A stretch of 44,212 bases of DNA from Oscillospiraceae bacterium. GTDB lineage: Bacteria; Bacillota; Clostridia; Oscillospirales; Ruminococcaceae. The stretch lies in the NCBI GenBank assembly GCA_018110925.1, contig JAGAZJ010000005.1, forward strand, positions 1 through 44,212, in the 5' to 3' direction. Of this stretch, positions 34,309-42,622 are shown piece after piece; positions within the stretch are counted from its first letter, which is position 1, and every line of letters begins with the position of its first letter. Under the pieces are notes generated by a model. That model was not told the DNA's origin, did no database searches, and was given only the letters and a program-made list of their open reading frames with translations. The position numbers and the translations under genes are program-made.

Positions 34309-35487
34309 ATGGAAAATTTCAACTTTTACAGCCCCACGGAATTTGTTTTCGGCAAGGGCAGGGAGAATGAGTGCGGAGAATATGTCGTAAAGTACGGCGG
34401 CAGCAATGTGCTCCTGCACTACGGCTCGGGGTCTGCCGTAAGGTCGGGGCTGATAGACCGTGTAAAGGCATCTCTTGAAAAGAGCGGTGTCAGATACACG
34501 GAGCTGGGCGGAGTTCAGGCAAATCCCCGTGACACCCTTGTGTACAAGGGCATAGATATATGCCGCAGGGATGGCGTTGACTTCATACTCGCCGTGGGCG
34601 GAGGTTCGGTCATAGACTCTGCAAAGGCGATCGCCATAGGCGTTCCCTACGACGGGGATTTCTGGGATTTCTATACGGGAAAGCACGCAGACAAGGCTCT
34701 GCCCGTCGGCACGGTGCTGACCATAGCGGCGGCAGGCAGTGAGGGCTCGGGCGACTCGGTCATCACCAAGGAGGACGGTATGCTCAAAAGAGGCACCGGC
34801 TCGGATGTACTTCGTCCCAGATTTTCCGTTCTCGACCCTGCGCTTACACAGACGCTCCCTGCATATCAGACAGCCTGCGGCGCTACCGATATAATGGCTC
34901 ATGTGTTTGAGAGATACTTCACCAATACAAGGGAAGTCGAGATCACAGACCGCCTTTGCGAAGCTGTCCTTATGACTATGGTGAAGGAAACTCCCCGTGT
35001 CATCGCAGACCCTGACAACTATGAAGCAAGGGCGAATATCATGTGGGCAGGAATGGTGGCTCACAACAACATTGTCGGTGTCGGCAGGGAACAGGACTGG
35101 AACAGCCACGGCATAGAGCATGAGCTGTCGGGGCTTTATGACTGTGCCCATGGCGCAGGTCTTGCCGTGATAATGCCTGCATGGATGGAGTTTGTATATA
35201 AGCACGATGTTATGCGCTTTTGTCAGATGGCGACAAGGGTATTCGGCGTAAAGATGAACTTTGCCGACCCCGAGACCACCGCACTTGCGGGTATAAAGGC
35301 ATTCAGGACTTTCCTGCACAGCATCGGTATGCCCATAAACTTTGCGGAACTGGGTGCTAAGGAAGAGGACATCCCCGTACTGGTGGAGAAGTTAGGGCTT
35401 GGCGACGGCGAGACAGGCGGCTTTGTTCATCTGAAATCGGCAGACGTGGCAGAGATATACCGCATTGCTGTAAGGGCTGAGCTGTGA
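34309..35487 (+). CDS. Iron-containing alcohol dehydrogenase (BDH/YqhD-like)
   Basis: A 392-residue group III alcohol dehydrogenase of normal length. It begins 'FNFYSPTEFVFGKG', has the nucleotide motif GGGSVIDSAKAIAIG (about 97-111) and metal-binding His residues in 'EQDWNSHGIEHELSG' and 'CAHGAGLAVIMP'. This subgroup reduces butanal and other aldehydes with NAD(P)H, in fermentation or aldehyde detoxification. AAAGGAGG precedes the ATG. The stop overlaps the start of the cupin-GNAT gene by one base. The exporter neighbours suggest a stress or export role, which is inference. Confidence 0.94.
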   Translation: MENFNFYSPTEFVFGKGRENECGEYVVKYGGSNVLLHYGSGSAVRSGLIDRVKASLEKSGVRYTELGGVQANPRDTLVYKGIDICRRDGVDFILAVGGGSVIDSAKAIAIGVPYDGDFWDFYTGKHADKALPVGTVLTIAAAGSEGSGDSVITKEDGMLKRGTGSDVLRPRFSVLDPALTQTLPAYQTACGATDIMAHVFERYFTNTREVEITDRLCEAVLMTMVKETPRVIADPDNYEARANIMWAGMVAHNNIVGVGREQDWNSHGIEHELSGLYDCAHGAGLAVIMPAWMEFVYKHDVMRFCQMATRVFGVKMNFADPETTALAGIKAFRTFLHSIGMPINFAELGAKEEDIPVLVEKLGLGDGETGGFVHLKSADVAEIYRIAVRAEL

Positions 35488-36281
35488 TGGGCTTTCCCGA
35501 GTTCATGCTCAGAAGAGAGAATATTATTCCTGTCGACCAGCAGAATACTCCCGATATCGAGGGGTATTACTACACGGCGGCGGACGGCTCTCAGATGGCT
35601 TTCTGGACATATAAAGCGGACAGAGTGTCAAAGGAACACACCCACGATTACGATGAATATATGATCGTGGTCGAGGGGGAATATCTCGTTACCATAGACG
35701 GTGCGGAGCATCTTCTCCGTGCGGGGGACGAGTTGTTCATACCAAAGGGTGCCTTACAGGGCGGCAAAGTGAAAAAGGGAACACGCTCCATACACGCATT
35801 CGGCGGTCAGCGTGTCTCGCCCTATCACACGGAAGAATACACTGCGGATATGAAAGACAGCGTGCTTGCGTTTCTTGCGGCGGTGTTTGCCGAAAACGGC
35901 AAGATGCTTGACATCAACGGCAGACACAGTATGTATAAGAACATAGAGGACAGTTTTGAACTGTTCATATGCACGTTTGAACACAGTGAGATAGTGGGTA
36001 CGGCGGCGCTCAGACGCCTGTCCGACAGGGACTGCGAGCTGAAGACCATGTATGTGAGCAGGCGCTGTCAGGGTAAAAAGCTGGGCCTCTCGCTGGCTCG
36101 ACGGATTATAGACGAGGCGAAGAGACGTGGCTTTGAGCGTATATACCTTGATTCCATGTCCTGTCATACAAGGGCGATAAGCCTTTACAAAGGGCTTGGG
36201 TTTTGTGAAACAGGGCGCTATAACGACAATGACAAGGCAGATGTGTTTATGGTGCTTGACCTGAAAGGAGAAGCAAAATGA
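35487..36281 (+). CDS. Cupin-GNAT fusion protein
   Basis: A 264-residue two-domain protein. Residues about 25-115 are a cupin with metal-type ligands His51, His53 and Glu57 (EHTHDYDEYM) and 'AGDELFIPKGA'. Residues about 125-264 are a GNAT acetyltransferase: 'GTAALRRL', acetyl-CoA loop VSRRCQGKKLGLSLARRI, and the closing 'AISLYKGLGFCETGRY'. The cupin may bind a small ligand or the acceptor; substrate unknown. The ATG overlaps the previous stop (TGATG); an in-frame GTG just before it is a weaker choice. It overlaps the epimerase gene start by 4 nt. Confidence 0.88.
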   Translation: MGFPEFMLRRENIIPVDQQNTPDIEGYYYTAADGSQMAFWTYKADRVSKEHTHDYDEYMIVVEGEYLVTIDGAEHLLRAGDELFIPKGALQGGKVKKGTRSIHAFGGQRVSPYHTEEYTADMKDSVLAFLAAVFAENGKMLDINGRHSMYKNIEDSFELFICTFEHSEIVGTAALRRLSDRDCELKTMYVSRRCQGKKLGLSLARRIIDEAKRRGFERIYLDSMSCHTRAISLYKGLGFCETGRYNDNDKADVFMVLDLKGEAK

Positions 36282-37297
36282 AGATACTGTTCATAGGCGG
36301 CACGGGTACTATTAGCATGGCGATAACAAAGCGCCTTGCGGCTCAGGGACACGAGCTGTATCTGTTAAACAGGGGGAACCGCAATGACGATATCCCCGGA
36401 AATGTCAGGATAATAAAGTGCGATATAAGCGATGAGCAGGCGGCGGCAAAGGCTCTCGAGGGCATGGAGTTTGACTGCGTGGGAGAGTTCATAGGATTTG
36501 TACTGCCGCAGGTCGAGAGGGACTTCCGTCTCTTTAACGGCAGAACGAAGCAGTATATCTATATAAGCTCGGCATCTGCCTATCAGAAGCCGCCGAAGGG
36601 ATATGTCATAACTGAAGAGACTCCCCTTGAAAATCCCTATTGGGAGTATTCACGCAACAAAAAGGCCTGCGAGGATTATCTCATGGAGAGATACCGTGAG
36701 GATGGCTTTCCTGTGACGATAGTGCGCCCCTCACATACCTATGACGAAAGAAGCGTGCCCCTCGGCGTACACGGCACAAAGGGTAGCTGGCAGGTGGTAA
36801 AGCGCATAAAGGAGGGCAAGCCCGTCATCATACACGGCGACGGTTCATCCCTCTGGGCTATAACGCACAACAGTGATTTTGCAGTTGGCTATACGGGACT
36901 TATCGGCAATACAAAAGCGATAGGTCAGGCATTTCACATCACCGGCGGCAGTGTCACATGGAACGATATCTACAAGGCCATTGCAGATGCTCTGGGCGTG
37001 GAGCTGAAGCCGTACTACGTTCCTTCCGATATGCTGGAGGCGCTGTCTCACGGCAGATATGACTATCTGGGCGGACTGACAGGTGACAAGACAAATTCTG
37101 TCGTGTTCGACAATTCAAAGATAAAGTCGCTCGTGCCGGAGTTTGACCCAAAGGTAACGCCGTCAGAGGGAATAAAAACAGCGGTGGACTATATCCTTTC
37201 GCATCCCGGTTGTCAGAATGACGATGAGGATTTTGACCGCTTCTGCGACAAGGTGATAGAGACACTGGACAATATCAGGGAGGACTTCACATGGTAA
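36278..37297 (+). CDS. NAD-dependent epimerase/dehydratase-like protein
   Basis: A 339-residue extended short-chain dehydrogenase. The nucleotide loop is GGTGTISMAITKRL (7 onward), with 'YISSASAYQKP' as the central strand and YSRNK as a candidate YxxxK catalytic motif. It resembles the group of NAD(P)-binding epimerase-like proteins that act on nucleotide sugars or, in some, RNA or isoflavone-type substrates; the exact substrate is not clear. AAAGGAG precedes the ATG, which overlaps the cupin-GNAT stop. The next gene overlaps its last codons. Confidence 0.87.
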   Translation: MKILFIGGTGTISMAITKRLAAQGHELYLLNRGNRNDDIPGNVRIIKCDISDEQAAAKALEGMEFDCVGEFIGFVLPQVERDFRLFNGRTKQYIYISSASAYQKPPKGYVITEETPLENPYWEYSRNKKACEDYLMERYREDGFPVTIVRPSHTYDERSVPLGVHGTKGSWQVVKRIKEGKPVIIHGDGSSLWAITHNSDFAVGYTGLIGNTKAIGQAFHITGGSVTWNDIYKAIADALGVELKPYYVPSDMLEALSHGRYDYLGGLTGDKTNSVVFDNSKIKSLVPEFDPKVTPSEGIKTAVDYILSHPGCQNDDEDFDRFCDKVIETLDNIREDFTW

Positions 37298-38049
37298 ACG
37301 TTAAGGGACGCTGGGCATTCGTTACGGGTGCGGCAAGGGGCATAGGCAGACTTGCGGCGCTGTTTCTTGCAGAGAGAGGATGCAATCTGATACTGCACGG
37401 CCGTACTGCGGCGCACTGTGAGGGTGTGCTGGCTGAGACAAAGGCTTTCGGTGTCGAGGCATATGCCGTGGGAGCGGAATTTTCGGATCTTTCACAGGTG
37501 GAAAAAATGCTTTCGGAGATAGATGCTCTGGGCAAGCGTGTTGATATAGTCCTCAACAATGCGGGCATACAGGTGGCATACCGCACGGAGTATCTGACTA
37601 CTCCCGTTTCGGATTATGAGGAGAGTTTTAAGATAAATACCATTGCACCAATGATGATAGTGTATCATTTTCTTCCGAAAATGGCTGAATACGGCTTTGG
37701 CAGGATAGTGAACACCACCAGCGGGATACGCCTTGAACCCGAGCAGGCGGGGTACAGCGCCAGCAAGGCGGCGCTCGACAAGGTCACTATGGACCTTGCG
37801 AATAAATACGACGGCACGGATGTGTGCATAAACATAACAGACCCCGGCTGGTGCAGAACTGACCTCGGCGGTCAGCACGCACCGAATGCGCCCGAGAGCG
37901 CCATTCCCGGAGTCGTGGTCGGAGCATTTGTTGACGATAAGCGCTCCGGCAGGAATCTTGCCGCAGGCAATTTCTACGGCATGACCCTTGAAGAGGCCGT
38001 GGCAGCGGCCGGAAACCTGCCTGTATACACAGGTTCGATAGGATACTGA
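37291..38049 (+). CDS. Short-chain dehydrogenase/reductase
   Basis: A 252-residue classical SDR. It has TGAARGIG (residues about 12-19), NNAG in 'VLNNAGIQ', catalytic Ser in 'NTTSGIR' and YSASK. Cofactor preference for NADP(H) is suggested by Arg in the loop after strand 2 (HGRTAAH). Substrate unknown. It overlaps the epimerase gene by 7 nt, making it the last member of the exporter-oxidoreductase run. A hairpin at 38055-38084 ends the operon. Confidence 0.93.
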   Translation: MVNVKGRWAFVTGAARGIGRLAALFLAERGCNLILHGRTAAHCEGVLAETKAFGVEAYAVGAEFSDLSQVEKMLSEIDALGKRVDIVLNNAGIQVAYRTEYLTTPVSDYEESFKINTIAPMMIVYHFLPKMAEYGFGRIVNTTSGIRLEPEQAGYSASKAALDKVTMDLANKYDGTDVCINITDPGWCRTDLGGQHAPNAPESAIPGVVVGAFVDDKRSGRNLAAGNFYGMTLEEAVAAAGNLPVYTGSIGY

Positions 38050-38054
38050 TATCA

Positions 38055-38084
38055 AAGGGCTGTCTGTGCGACAGCCCTTGTTTG
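38055..38084. terminator. Bidirectional hairpin terminator
   Basis: A perfect 10-bp stem (38055-38064 with 38070-38079) with a 5-nt loop between two convergent genes; followed by only GTTT on the plus strand and TGAT on the minus strand. Confidence 0.65.
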
Positions 38085-38096
38085 CATCGTTCTGTT

Positions 38097-38729
38097 TCAA
38101 ACTATCTCACTTATCAGGCACTCCATTTCAGACAAGGTGAGCGGCGTGTTTGACTTTACAGAATAGGAGTATCCGCCCTTTGACCATACAGCGAGATACC
38201 ACAGACCGTCAAAGCCCTTCATCCTGACATCGGTATCGTTGACAGTTTCGTTCACCACAGTGTTGTATATGGTGTCGTCTCCGCTGACATCACTTTTTCC
38301 CGAACCCTTGCGGATGATAACTTCATCGCCTGCGGAGTTTGAATATCTTATCTGTATTATCTTGCCGTTTATCAGGGAATAGTTCACGTAAGTCATATTG
38401 TCTACGGCAAATGTCGGATTGTCGAATGTAAACCCTGCGGCGTATTCAACATCATAGAGATGGGTGTAGTCAACATAAGGACTGTATGCGTATCTGCCCG
38501 TGAAGGTGTTGTACCACATATGATCCGTGCCGTCGTAGTACAGACCTGCTCCCGGGTCATAGTACGACCCGTCGGAAGGGTCGCTGCAGCAGCCCGTGTC
38601 GCTGTCGTAGATGATGCCGTTATCAATGAATATATCCGCCTTGACGGCTGTTGACAGCAGAACGGCGGCAGCGACAGCGGCGGTGATGGCTGATATGAGC
38701 CTTATGGATCTCTTTGTTGACTTTTTCAT
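38097..38729 (-). CDS. Secreted protein with OCRE-like octad repeats and a DUF4367-like C-terminus
   Basis: A 210-residue exported protein. A signal peptide (1-31, ending VKA) is followed by an aromatic repeat of eight residues: octads at 40-47, 48-55, 56-63, 64-71, 72-79 and 80-87. Most have Tyr at position 2, Asp at 3 and Gly at 7 (for example YYDPGAGL and WYNTFTGR). This matches the eukaryotic OCRE repeat pattern. The remainder ends 'MKGFDGLWYLAVWSKGGYSY', which resembles DUF4367. Function unknown. GGAGGAG precedes the ATG. Monocistronic. Confidence 0.8.
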   Translation of the reverse strand: MKKSTKRSIRLISAITAAVAAAVLLSTAVKADIFIDNGIIYDSDTGCCSDPSDGSYYDPGAGLYYDGTDHMWYNTFTGRYAYSPYVDYTHLYDVEYAAGFTFDNPTFAVDNMTYVNYSLINGKIIQIRYSNSAGDEVIIRKGSGKSDVSGDDTIYNTVVNETVNDTDVRMKGFDGLWYLAVWSKGGYSYSVKSNTPLTLSEMECLISEIV

Positions 38730-39116
38730 ATTTACTCCTCCGTATAAAGGTTATCGGTGTCTTTTGTTCCTTTAACCGAGGCGGGATGAAAAAAGTACAA
38801 CCAAGTCTAAAAAAGTTTTGCGCCGCGGGTCATGTTTGCTGATACTGATTACTCCTCTCAGTACAGACGCTTTCTGTCCCGACAAATGCACAGAGTATGG
38901 TATGAGTTTGCAGTCGCTCGGCATTTCTTGCTCTGTACCAAGGTCGTAAATCAGTATGACAAATGATTTTGACATTTAAAAGTGATAAAAAAACCGATGT
39001 GAAATTTGTACAATGTGCAGAATATACGACGGGAAAGTTTTTTTTGTTGATTTTTTGAATGATTTGTGGTATTATAACATTAACCGATTTATTTTTTGAA
39101 GGGAAGTCACCGAAGA
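38730..39116. other. Intergenic region before the McrBC-like pair
   Basis: A 387-nt A/T-rich gap between divergent genes. It contains the mcrB-side promoter (39047-39075). A minus-strand reading frame at 38772-38975 has no ribosome site. No promoter for the secreted protein could be assigned with confidence. Confidence 0.7.
39047..39075 (+). promoter_or_regulatory. Promoter of the McrBC-like operon
   Basis: TTGATT, 17-nt spacer, TATTAT, about 42 nt before the start codon. Confidence 0.7.
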
Positions 39117-40127
39117 ATGGGAAAGAACATAATCCTTTACGGACCTCCGGGGACAGGTAAGACATATAACAGTGTCAACTACGCTTTGTCCATCATATAT
39201 AATATCCCTGTCGAAACGGTCATGGCCAAGGACTACGACGCCATGCTCGACAGATATAACGAACTGAAGAACAGCTTCGGTCAGATAGAATTCACCACAT
39301 TCCACCAGTCTATGGGCTATGAGGAATTCATCGAGGGTATCAAGCCCGTATTCCTTGAGACCATGAACGAGCGAGGTGAGCGTACCCGTAAGAAGGAAAT
39401 GGTGTACGTTGTCGATCAGGGTATTTTCAGAGAGTTCTGCCACAAGGCGATGGAGCACCCCGATGAGCCGTTTGTATTCATCATAGATGAGATAAACAGA
39501 GGTAACATATCCAAGATATTCGGTGAGCTCATAACCGTCATAGAGCCCTCCAAGCGACTGGGCGAGCGTGAAGAGGTAAAGGTAAGACTCGCATATTCAC
39601 AGGAGCTTTTCGGCGTGCCTCAGAACGTGTATATCGTCGGTACGATGAACACCGCCGACCGTTCCATAGCACTGCTGGATACGGCTATAAGACGTAGGTT
39701 TGACTTTATAGAGATGCTGCCCCGCCCCGAGCTTTTCGGCGACTGCTTTGTTGAGGGCGTAAGCATAGAGAGACTTCTTGCCACTATCAACAAGCGTATA
39801 GAGATACTCCTTGACAGAGAGCATACCATAGGTCATGCGTACTTCATGTCGCTGAAGACCGACCCGTCAATACTCCGTCTCGGCTCTATATTCAAGAATT
39901 CGATAATACCCCTTTTGCAGGAGTATTTCTACGGCGACTATCAGAAGATGCGCTGGGTGCTGGGTGACTACAACAAGGAGCCTGACGAGCAGTTCGTAAA
40001 GGCACTTGCTATCGACTATAAGAAGACATTCGGCGAAAAGGTCGAGCTCTTCCTTGATGTTGATGACACCTATGAGATAAACGACGACGCTTTCTGGAAT
40101 CCCGAGGCTTACAGAAAACTGATATGA
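39117..40127 (+). CDS. McrB-like AAA+ GTPase/ATPase, minimal form
   Basis: A 336-residue AAA+ protein of the McrB family. Walker A GPPGTGKT is at residues 9-16, right at the N-terminus; Walker B ends at Asp124-Glu125 (FIIDEINRG); and the McrB hallmark MNTADRS begins at Met177, followed by 'TAIRRRFDF'. In known McrBC systems this subunit forms the ring that translocates DNA and activates the McrC nuclease. E. coli McrB has an N-terminal DNA-recognition domain; here none is present. The ATG follows GAAGGGAAG; a TTG seven codons earlier lacks a site. Confidence 0.88.
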   Translation: MGKNIILYGPPGTGKTYNSVNYALSIIYNIPVETVMAKDYDAMLDRYNELKNSFGQIEFTTFHQSMGYEEFIEGIKPVFLETMNERGERTRKKEMVYVVDQGIFREFCHKAMEHPDEPFVFIIDEINRGNISKIFGELITVIEPSKRLGEREEVKVRLAYSQELFGVPQNVYIVGTMNTADRSIALLDTAIRRRFDFIEMLPRPELFGDCFVEGVSIERLLATINKRIEILLDREHTIGHAYFMSLKTDPSILRLGSIFKNSIIPLLQEYFYGDYQKMRWVLGDYNKEPDEQFVKALAIDYKKTFGEKVELFLDVDDTYEINDDAFWNPEAYRKLI

Positions 40128-40133
40128 GTATAT

Positions 40134-40170
40134 GAGAGGCTGATGCTGACAGGGCAGCCTCTCAATTTTT
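40134..40170 (+). terminator. Intercistronic terminator-like hairpin (McrB/McrC)
   Basis: A perfect 9-bp stem (40134-40142 with 40155-40163), 12-nt loop, then AATTTTT. It lies between the two restriction genes, just before the second gene's ribosome site, and could reduce McrC expression. Confidence 0.7.
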
Positions 40171-40186
40171 AAAAAGGGACGTTTAT

Positions 40187-41524
40187 ATGAAAAAGGACCG
40201 ATACAGGATAACCGAAACGCAGTTTTTTACCATAGAGGGCTCGTCAAGGCGTGAGGGCGGTCTGCCCCTCCCCGAGCAGATATTCGATATGCTGGCGGAA
40301 TTCTCTCTTGAGAAAAGGATGCCCGATCCGAGAGGAATAAACAGCTATATACTCGATCTGGAGGGCGAGGGCAAGGAGCGTGTGCTCCGTGCGGGCGGAT
40401 ATGTCGGCACGATAGTATTCAAGGATGGCACACAGTTTGAGATACTACCCATGCTCCAGGCAAAGCGCAAAGACGGCACGGTGGTATCAAACAAGAGAGT
40501 CTTTCTCGATATGGTGAGCTCGCTGAAAAGTGTCCCTCTGAACAAGAACACGCTAAACACAAAGGCGGCAGAGAACCTGAACATATTCGAGACCTTCATC
40601 CTTGCGTTCATAAATGAGGTCCACGGCATAGTAAAAAACGGCATCAAGATGGCTTATACTCCATTTGAGAACAATGAGAACTTCCTCAAAGGCAAGGTAA
40701 TATACGCAAAGCACGCCACCAAGAACTTTGCACACAAGGATAAATTCTACGTGATGTATGATGTGTTCACTGTCAACCGTGCAGAAAACAGGCTCATAAA
40801 ATCCACGCTCAAATACCTGCATGATGTTACAAGCTCCGCACGAAGCCGCAACAGGATAGACTCACTGATCGCAAACTTTGACGGTGTGGACTACTCCATG
40901 AACTATTCGCAGGATTTTGCCGCATCCATACTTGACAGAAGTATGGCAGGATACTTCAATGCCCTGCGGTGGGCTGAGATATTCCTGCTCGGCAGATATA
41001 TCAGCGTCACAAAGGGACGTGACGTGTCATACGGAGTGCTTTTCCCGTCAAGGCAGCTGTTTGACAGCTACACTGTGTCGAACCTTCTGAAAATGCTTGA
41101 CAACCAGCGCTTCAAGGCTGAGATACAGAAAAAGAACTACCCCATGATGAACCATCCCATGCCCCGTGACAGTGCCCAGGCGCTTGCGGTCATGACGTAC
41201 AGAGAGACAGGCATGAGGGTAGTGTTCGATGCCAAGTGGCAGGGGCTTTCGGGCGATGATGAGAACTTCGGCATCAGAGATCAGGATATCATGGATATCT
41301 ATGACCTGATGAACATATACCACACCGACAGCGTGTGCTATATATATCCCCTTACAAGAGAGATGCGAGAGGAATCACGAGAGATAGCGTTCCGCAATGA
41401 GGACGGCATAATCGGCCGTGTGTGCTTTGTTGACATAGGCGATATGCAGGGCAGTCTTTCGAGCGTGCTTGAACATATCTTCGGTGAGAAGATAAAGACC
41501 GATGATAAAAAGGCCGATAAATAA
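40187..41524 (+). CDS. McrC-like PD-(D/E)xK nuclease subunit
   Basis: A 445-residue protein of the McrC family. The N-terminal part ('GYVGTIVFKDGTQFEILPM', 'RVFLDMVSSL') is the McrB-binding region; the nuclease core is in the last third, with Asp348 and Lys350 in VVFDAKWQ and a following helix 'DQDIMDIYDLMNIY'. It should cut DNA when bound to the McrB ring, as in type IV modification-dependent restriction. AAAGGGAC precedes the ATG. It lies 59 nt after the McrB-like gene, past a hairpin. What DNA or modification it targets cannot be read from the sequence. Confidence 0.88.
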   Translation: MKKDRYRITETQFFTIEGSSRREGGLPLPEQIFDMLAEFSLEKRMPDPRGINSYILDLEGEGKERVLRAGGYVGTIVFKDGTQFEILPMLQAKRKDGTVVSNKRVFLDMVSSLKSVPLNKNTLNTKAAENLNIFETFILAFINEVHGIVKNGIKMAYTPFENNENFLKGKVIYAKHATKNFAHKDKFYVMYDVFTVNRAENRLIKSTLKYLHDVTSSARSRNRIDSLIANFDGVDYSMNYSQDFAASILDRSMAGYFNALRWAEIFLLGRYISVTKGRDVSYGVLFPSRQLFDSYTVSNLLKMLDNQRFKAEIQKKNYPMMNHPMPRDSAQALAVMTYRETGMRVVFDAKWQGLSGDDENFGIRDQDIMDIYDLMNIYHTDSVCYIYPLTREMREESREIAFRNEDGIIGRVCFVDIGDMQGSLSSVLEHIFGEKIKTDDKKADK

Positions 41525-41528
41525 GGGC

Positions 41529-41566
41529 AAAAAAGAGAACAGCCTGACGATAGCTGTTCTCTTTTG
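41529..41566. terminator. Bidirectional terminator
   Basis: A long perfect stem (about 41530-41543 with 41553-41565) flanked by A and T runs separates the convergent McrC-like and regulator genes. Confidence 0.85.
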
Positions 41567-41584
41567 TTATATACAACTGAAAGA

Positions 41585-42298
41585 TCAGTATGCATATTCC
41601 ATTTTGTAGCCTATCCCCGATACAGCCTTGATATAGCTGGGATTGTGGGGGTCGGGCTCTATCTTTGCCCGTATGCGGCGTATGTGCTCGACTATGGTCT
41701 TGCGCACCTTGTAGGGCTGTTCATGCCATACACTGCGGTATATGTCGTCGATACTGCACGCATCTCCGAGATTTGCCAGCAGGTATTCAAGTATGCCGTA
41801 TTCTATCGCAGTCATGCGAATGTGACTGCCCTCGGCATATACCTTCCTTGTGCGCCTGTCTATGCTTATGACACCGTTGCTGAGCCTCTGCGGAGCGGCG
41901 GGAGCATAGAGCCGTCTGCGAAGCAGAGCGGTCACTCTTGCCCTGAACTCATAGTCTGCGCCCCATTCCATGCAGGCATCGGCGCCCTTGGACAGAGCCA
42001 TGATAGTATACATTTCGCTGATGTTATCGGGTATCATCATCACGGGGATATCCGAAAAACTCCTCAGTTTTTCGAGCGTGTCAAAGGCAGGGCGTTCCAT
42101 ACCGCCGTCACGGATTATCAGTAGATGTGCGCCGTCAGCGGCATATACGGGCTGATTGGTGTCAGCGACGTTCATTTCATCCCTTATCAGCAGGTTCTGT
42201 ATCTGTCTGTCTTTGTTCTGTCTGTTATCGCAGATCAGTATATTAGGTCTGTCCGAAAGGTCTGTCAGGCCGTTTGATGATAAATAGATATTAGGCAT
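41585..42298 (-). CDS. Atypical OmpR-type response regulator
   Basis: A 237-residue regulator. The C-terminal winged helix is intact ('MTAIEYGILEYLLANLGD', 'VEHIRRIRAKIE', 'IKAVSGIGYKMEY'). The N-terminal half has receiver-like order, with Asp64 in IIRDGG, but the usual switch Thr is Pro90 and the conserved Lys of the KP loop is missing ('ADACMEWGADYEF'), so normal phospho-switching is doubtful. The chosen ATG has GGAGGTGGC just upstream. It faces the thioester adhesin gene across a 324-nt gap and has no kinase next to it; it may control that adhesin. Confidence 0.88.
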   Translation of the reverse strand: MPNIYLSSNGLTDLSDRPNILICDNRQNKDRQIQNLLIRDEMNVADTNQPVYAADGAHLLIIRDGGMERPAFDTLEKLRSFSDIPVMMIPDNISEMYTIMALSKGADACMEWGADYEFRARVTALLRRRLYAPAAPQRLSNGVISIDRRTRKVYAEGSHIRMTAIEYGILEYLLANLGDACSIDDIYRSVWHEQPYKVRKTIVEHIRRIRAKIEPDPHNPSYIKAVSGIGYKMEYAY

Positions 42299-42622
42299 GA
42301 TGCCACCTCCGTTAACATTGTTTTGTTGTCGGTTTCTCGTTCTGTAATGAATACAATTCACGGGCAGAAAAAATTTCACTTTCCTCTGAAATTTACAAAT
42401 TGTTCATAATAAAATTTTTGGAGGATGAAAAATACCCCTGGGGCAGGAGACAGACCGGCACAGTTGTGTTTATGACCAAATACAATGAGCCGATGCGAAG
42501 CCTGTTATACATATGTGTCATAATGCTGTACGGTTTGCGGATTATTCTTGACTATTGCGTATCAGTGTGATAAAATAGAAAAGTACACGTCAGTACGATG
42601 TGGAACAAAGGGAGGTAAGCAA
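42299..42622. other. Divergent intergenic region between the regulator and adhesin genes
   Basis: A 324-nt gap. It holds the adhesin promoter (42548-42576) on the plus strand. No clear promoter for the minus-strand regulator was found. It also holds the short palindrome CCCCTGGGG at 42436-42444, a candidate binding site only. Confidence 0.65.
42548..42576 (+). promoter_or_regulatory. Promoter of the thioester adhesin gene
   Basis: TTGACT, 17-nt spacer, TAAAAT, 46 nt before the start codon. Confidence 0.7.

Noticed and set aside
34270-35319. A 349-residue minus-strand open frame opposite the alcohol dehydrogenase
   Set aside because: Antisense shadow of a gene with conserved dehydrogenase motifs; composition is unlike a real protein.
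38772-38975. A 67-residue minus-strand frame in the gap before the McrBC-like pair
   Set aside because: No ribosome binding site, no promoter, no recognisable motif; better treated as non-coding.
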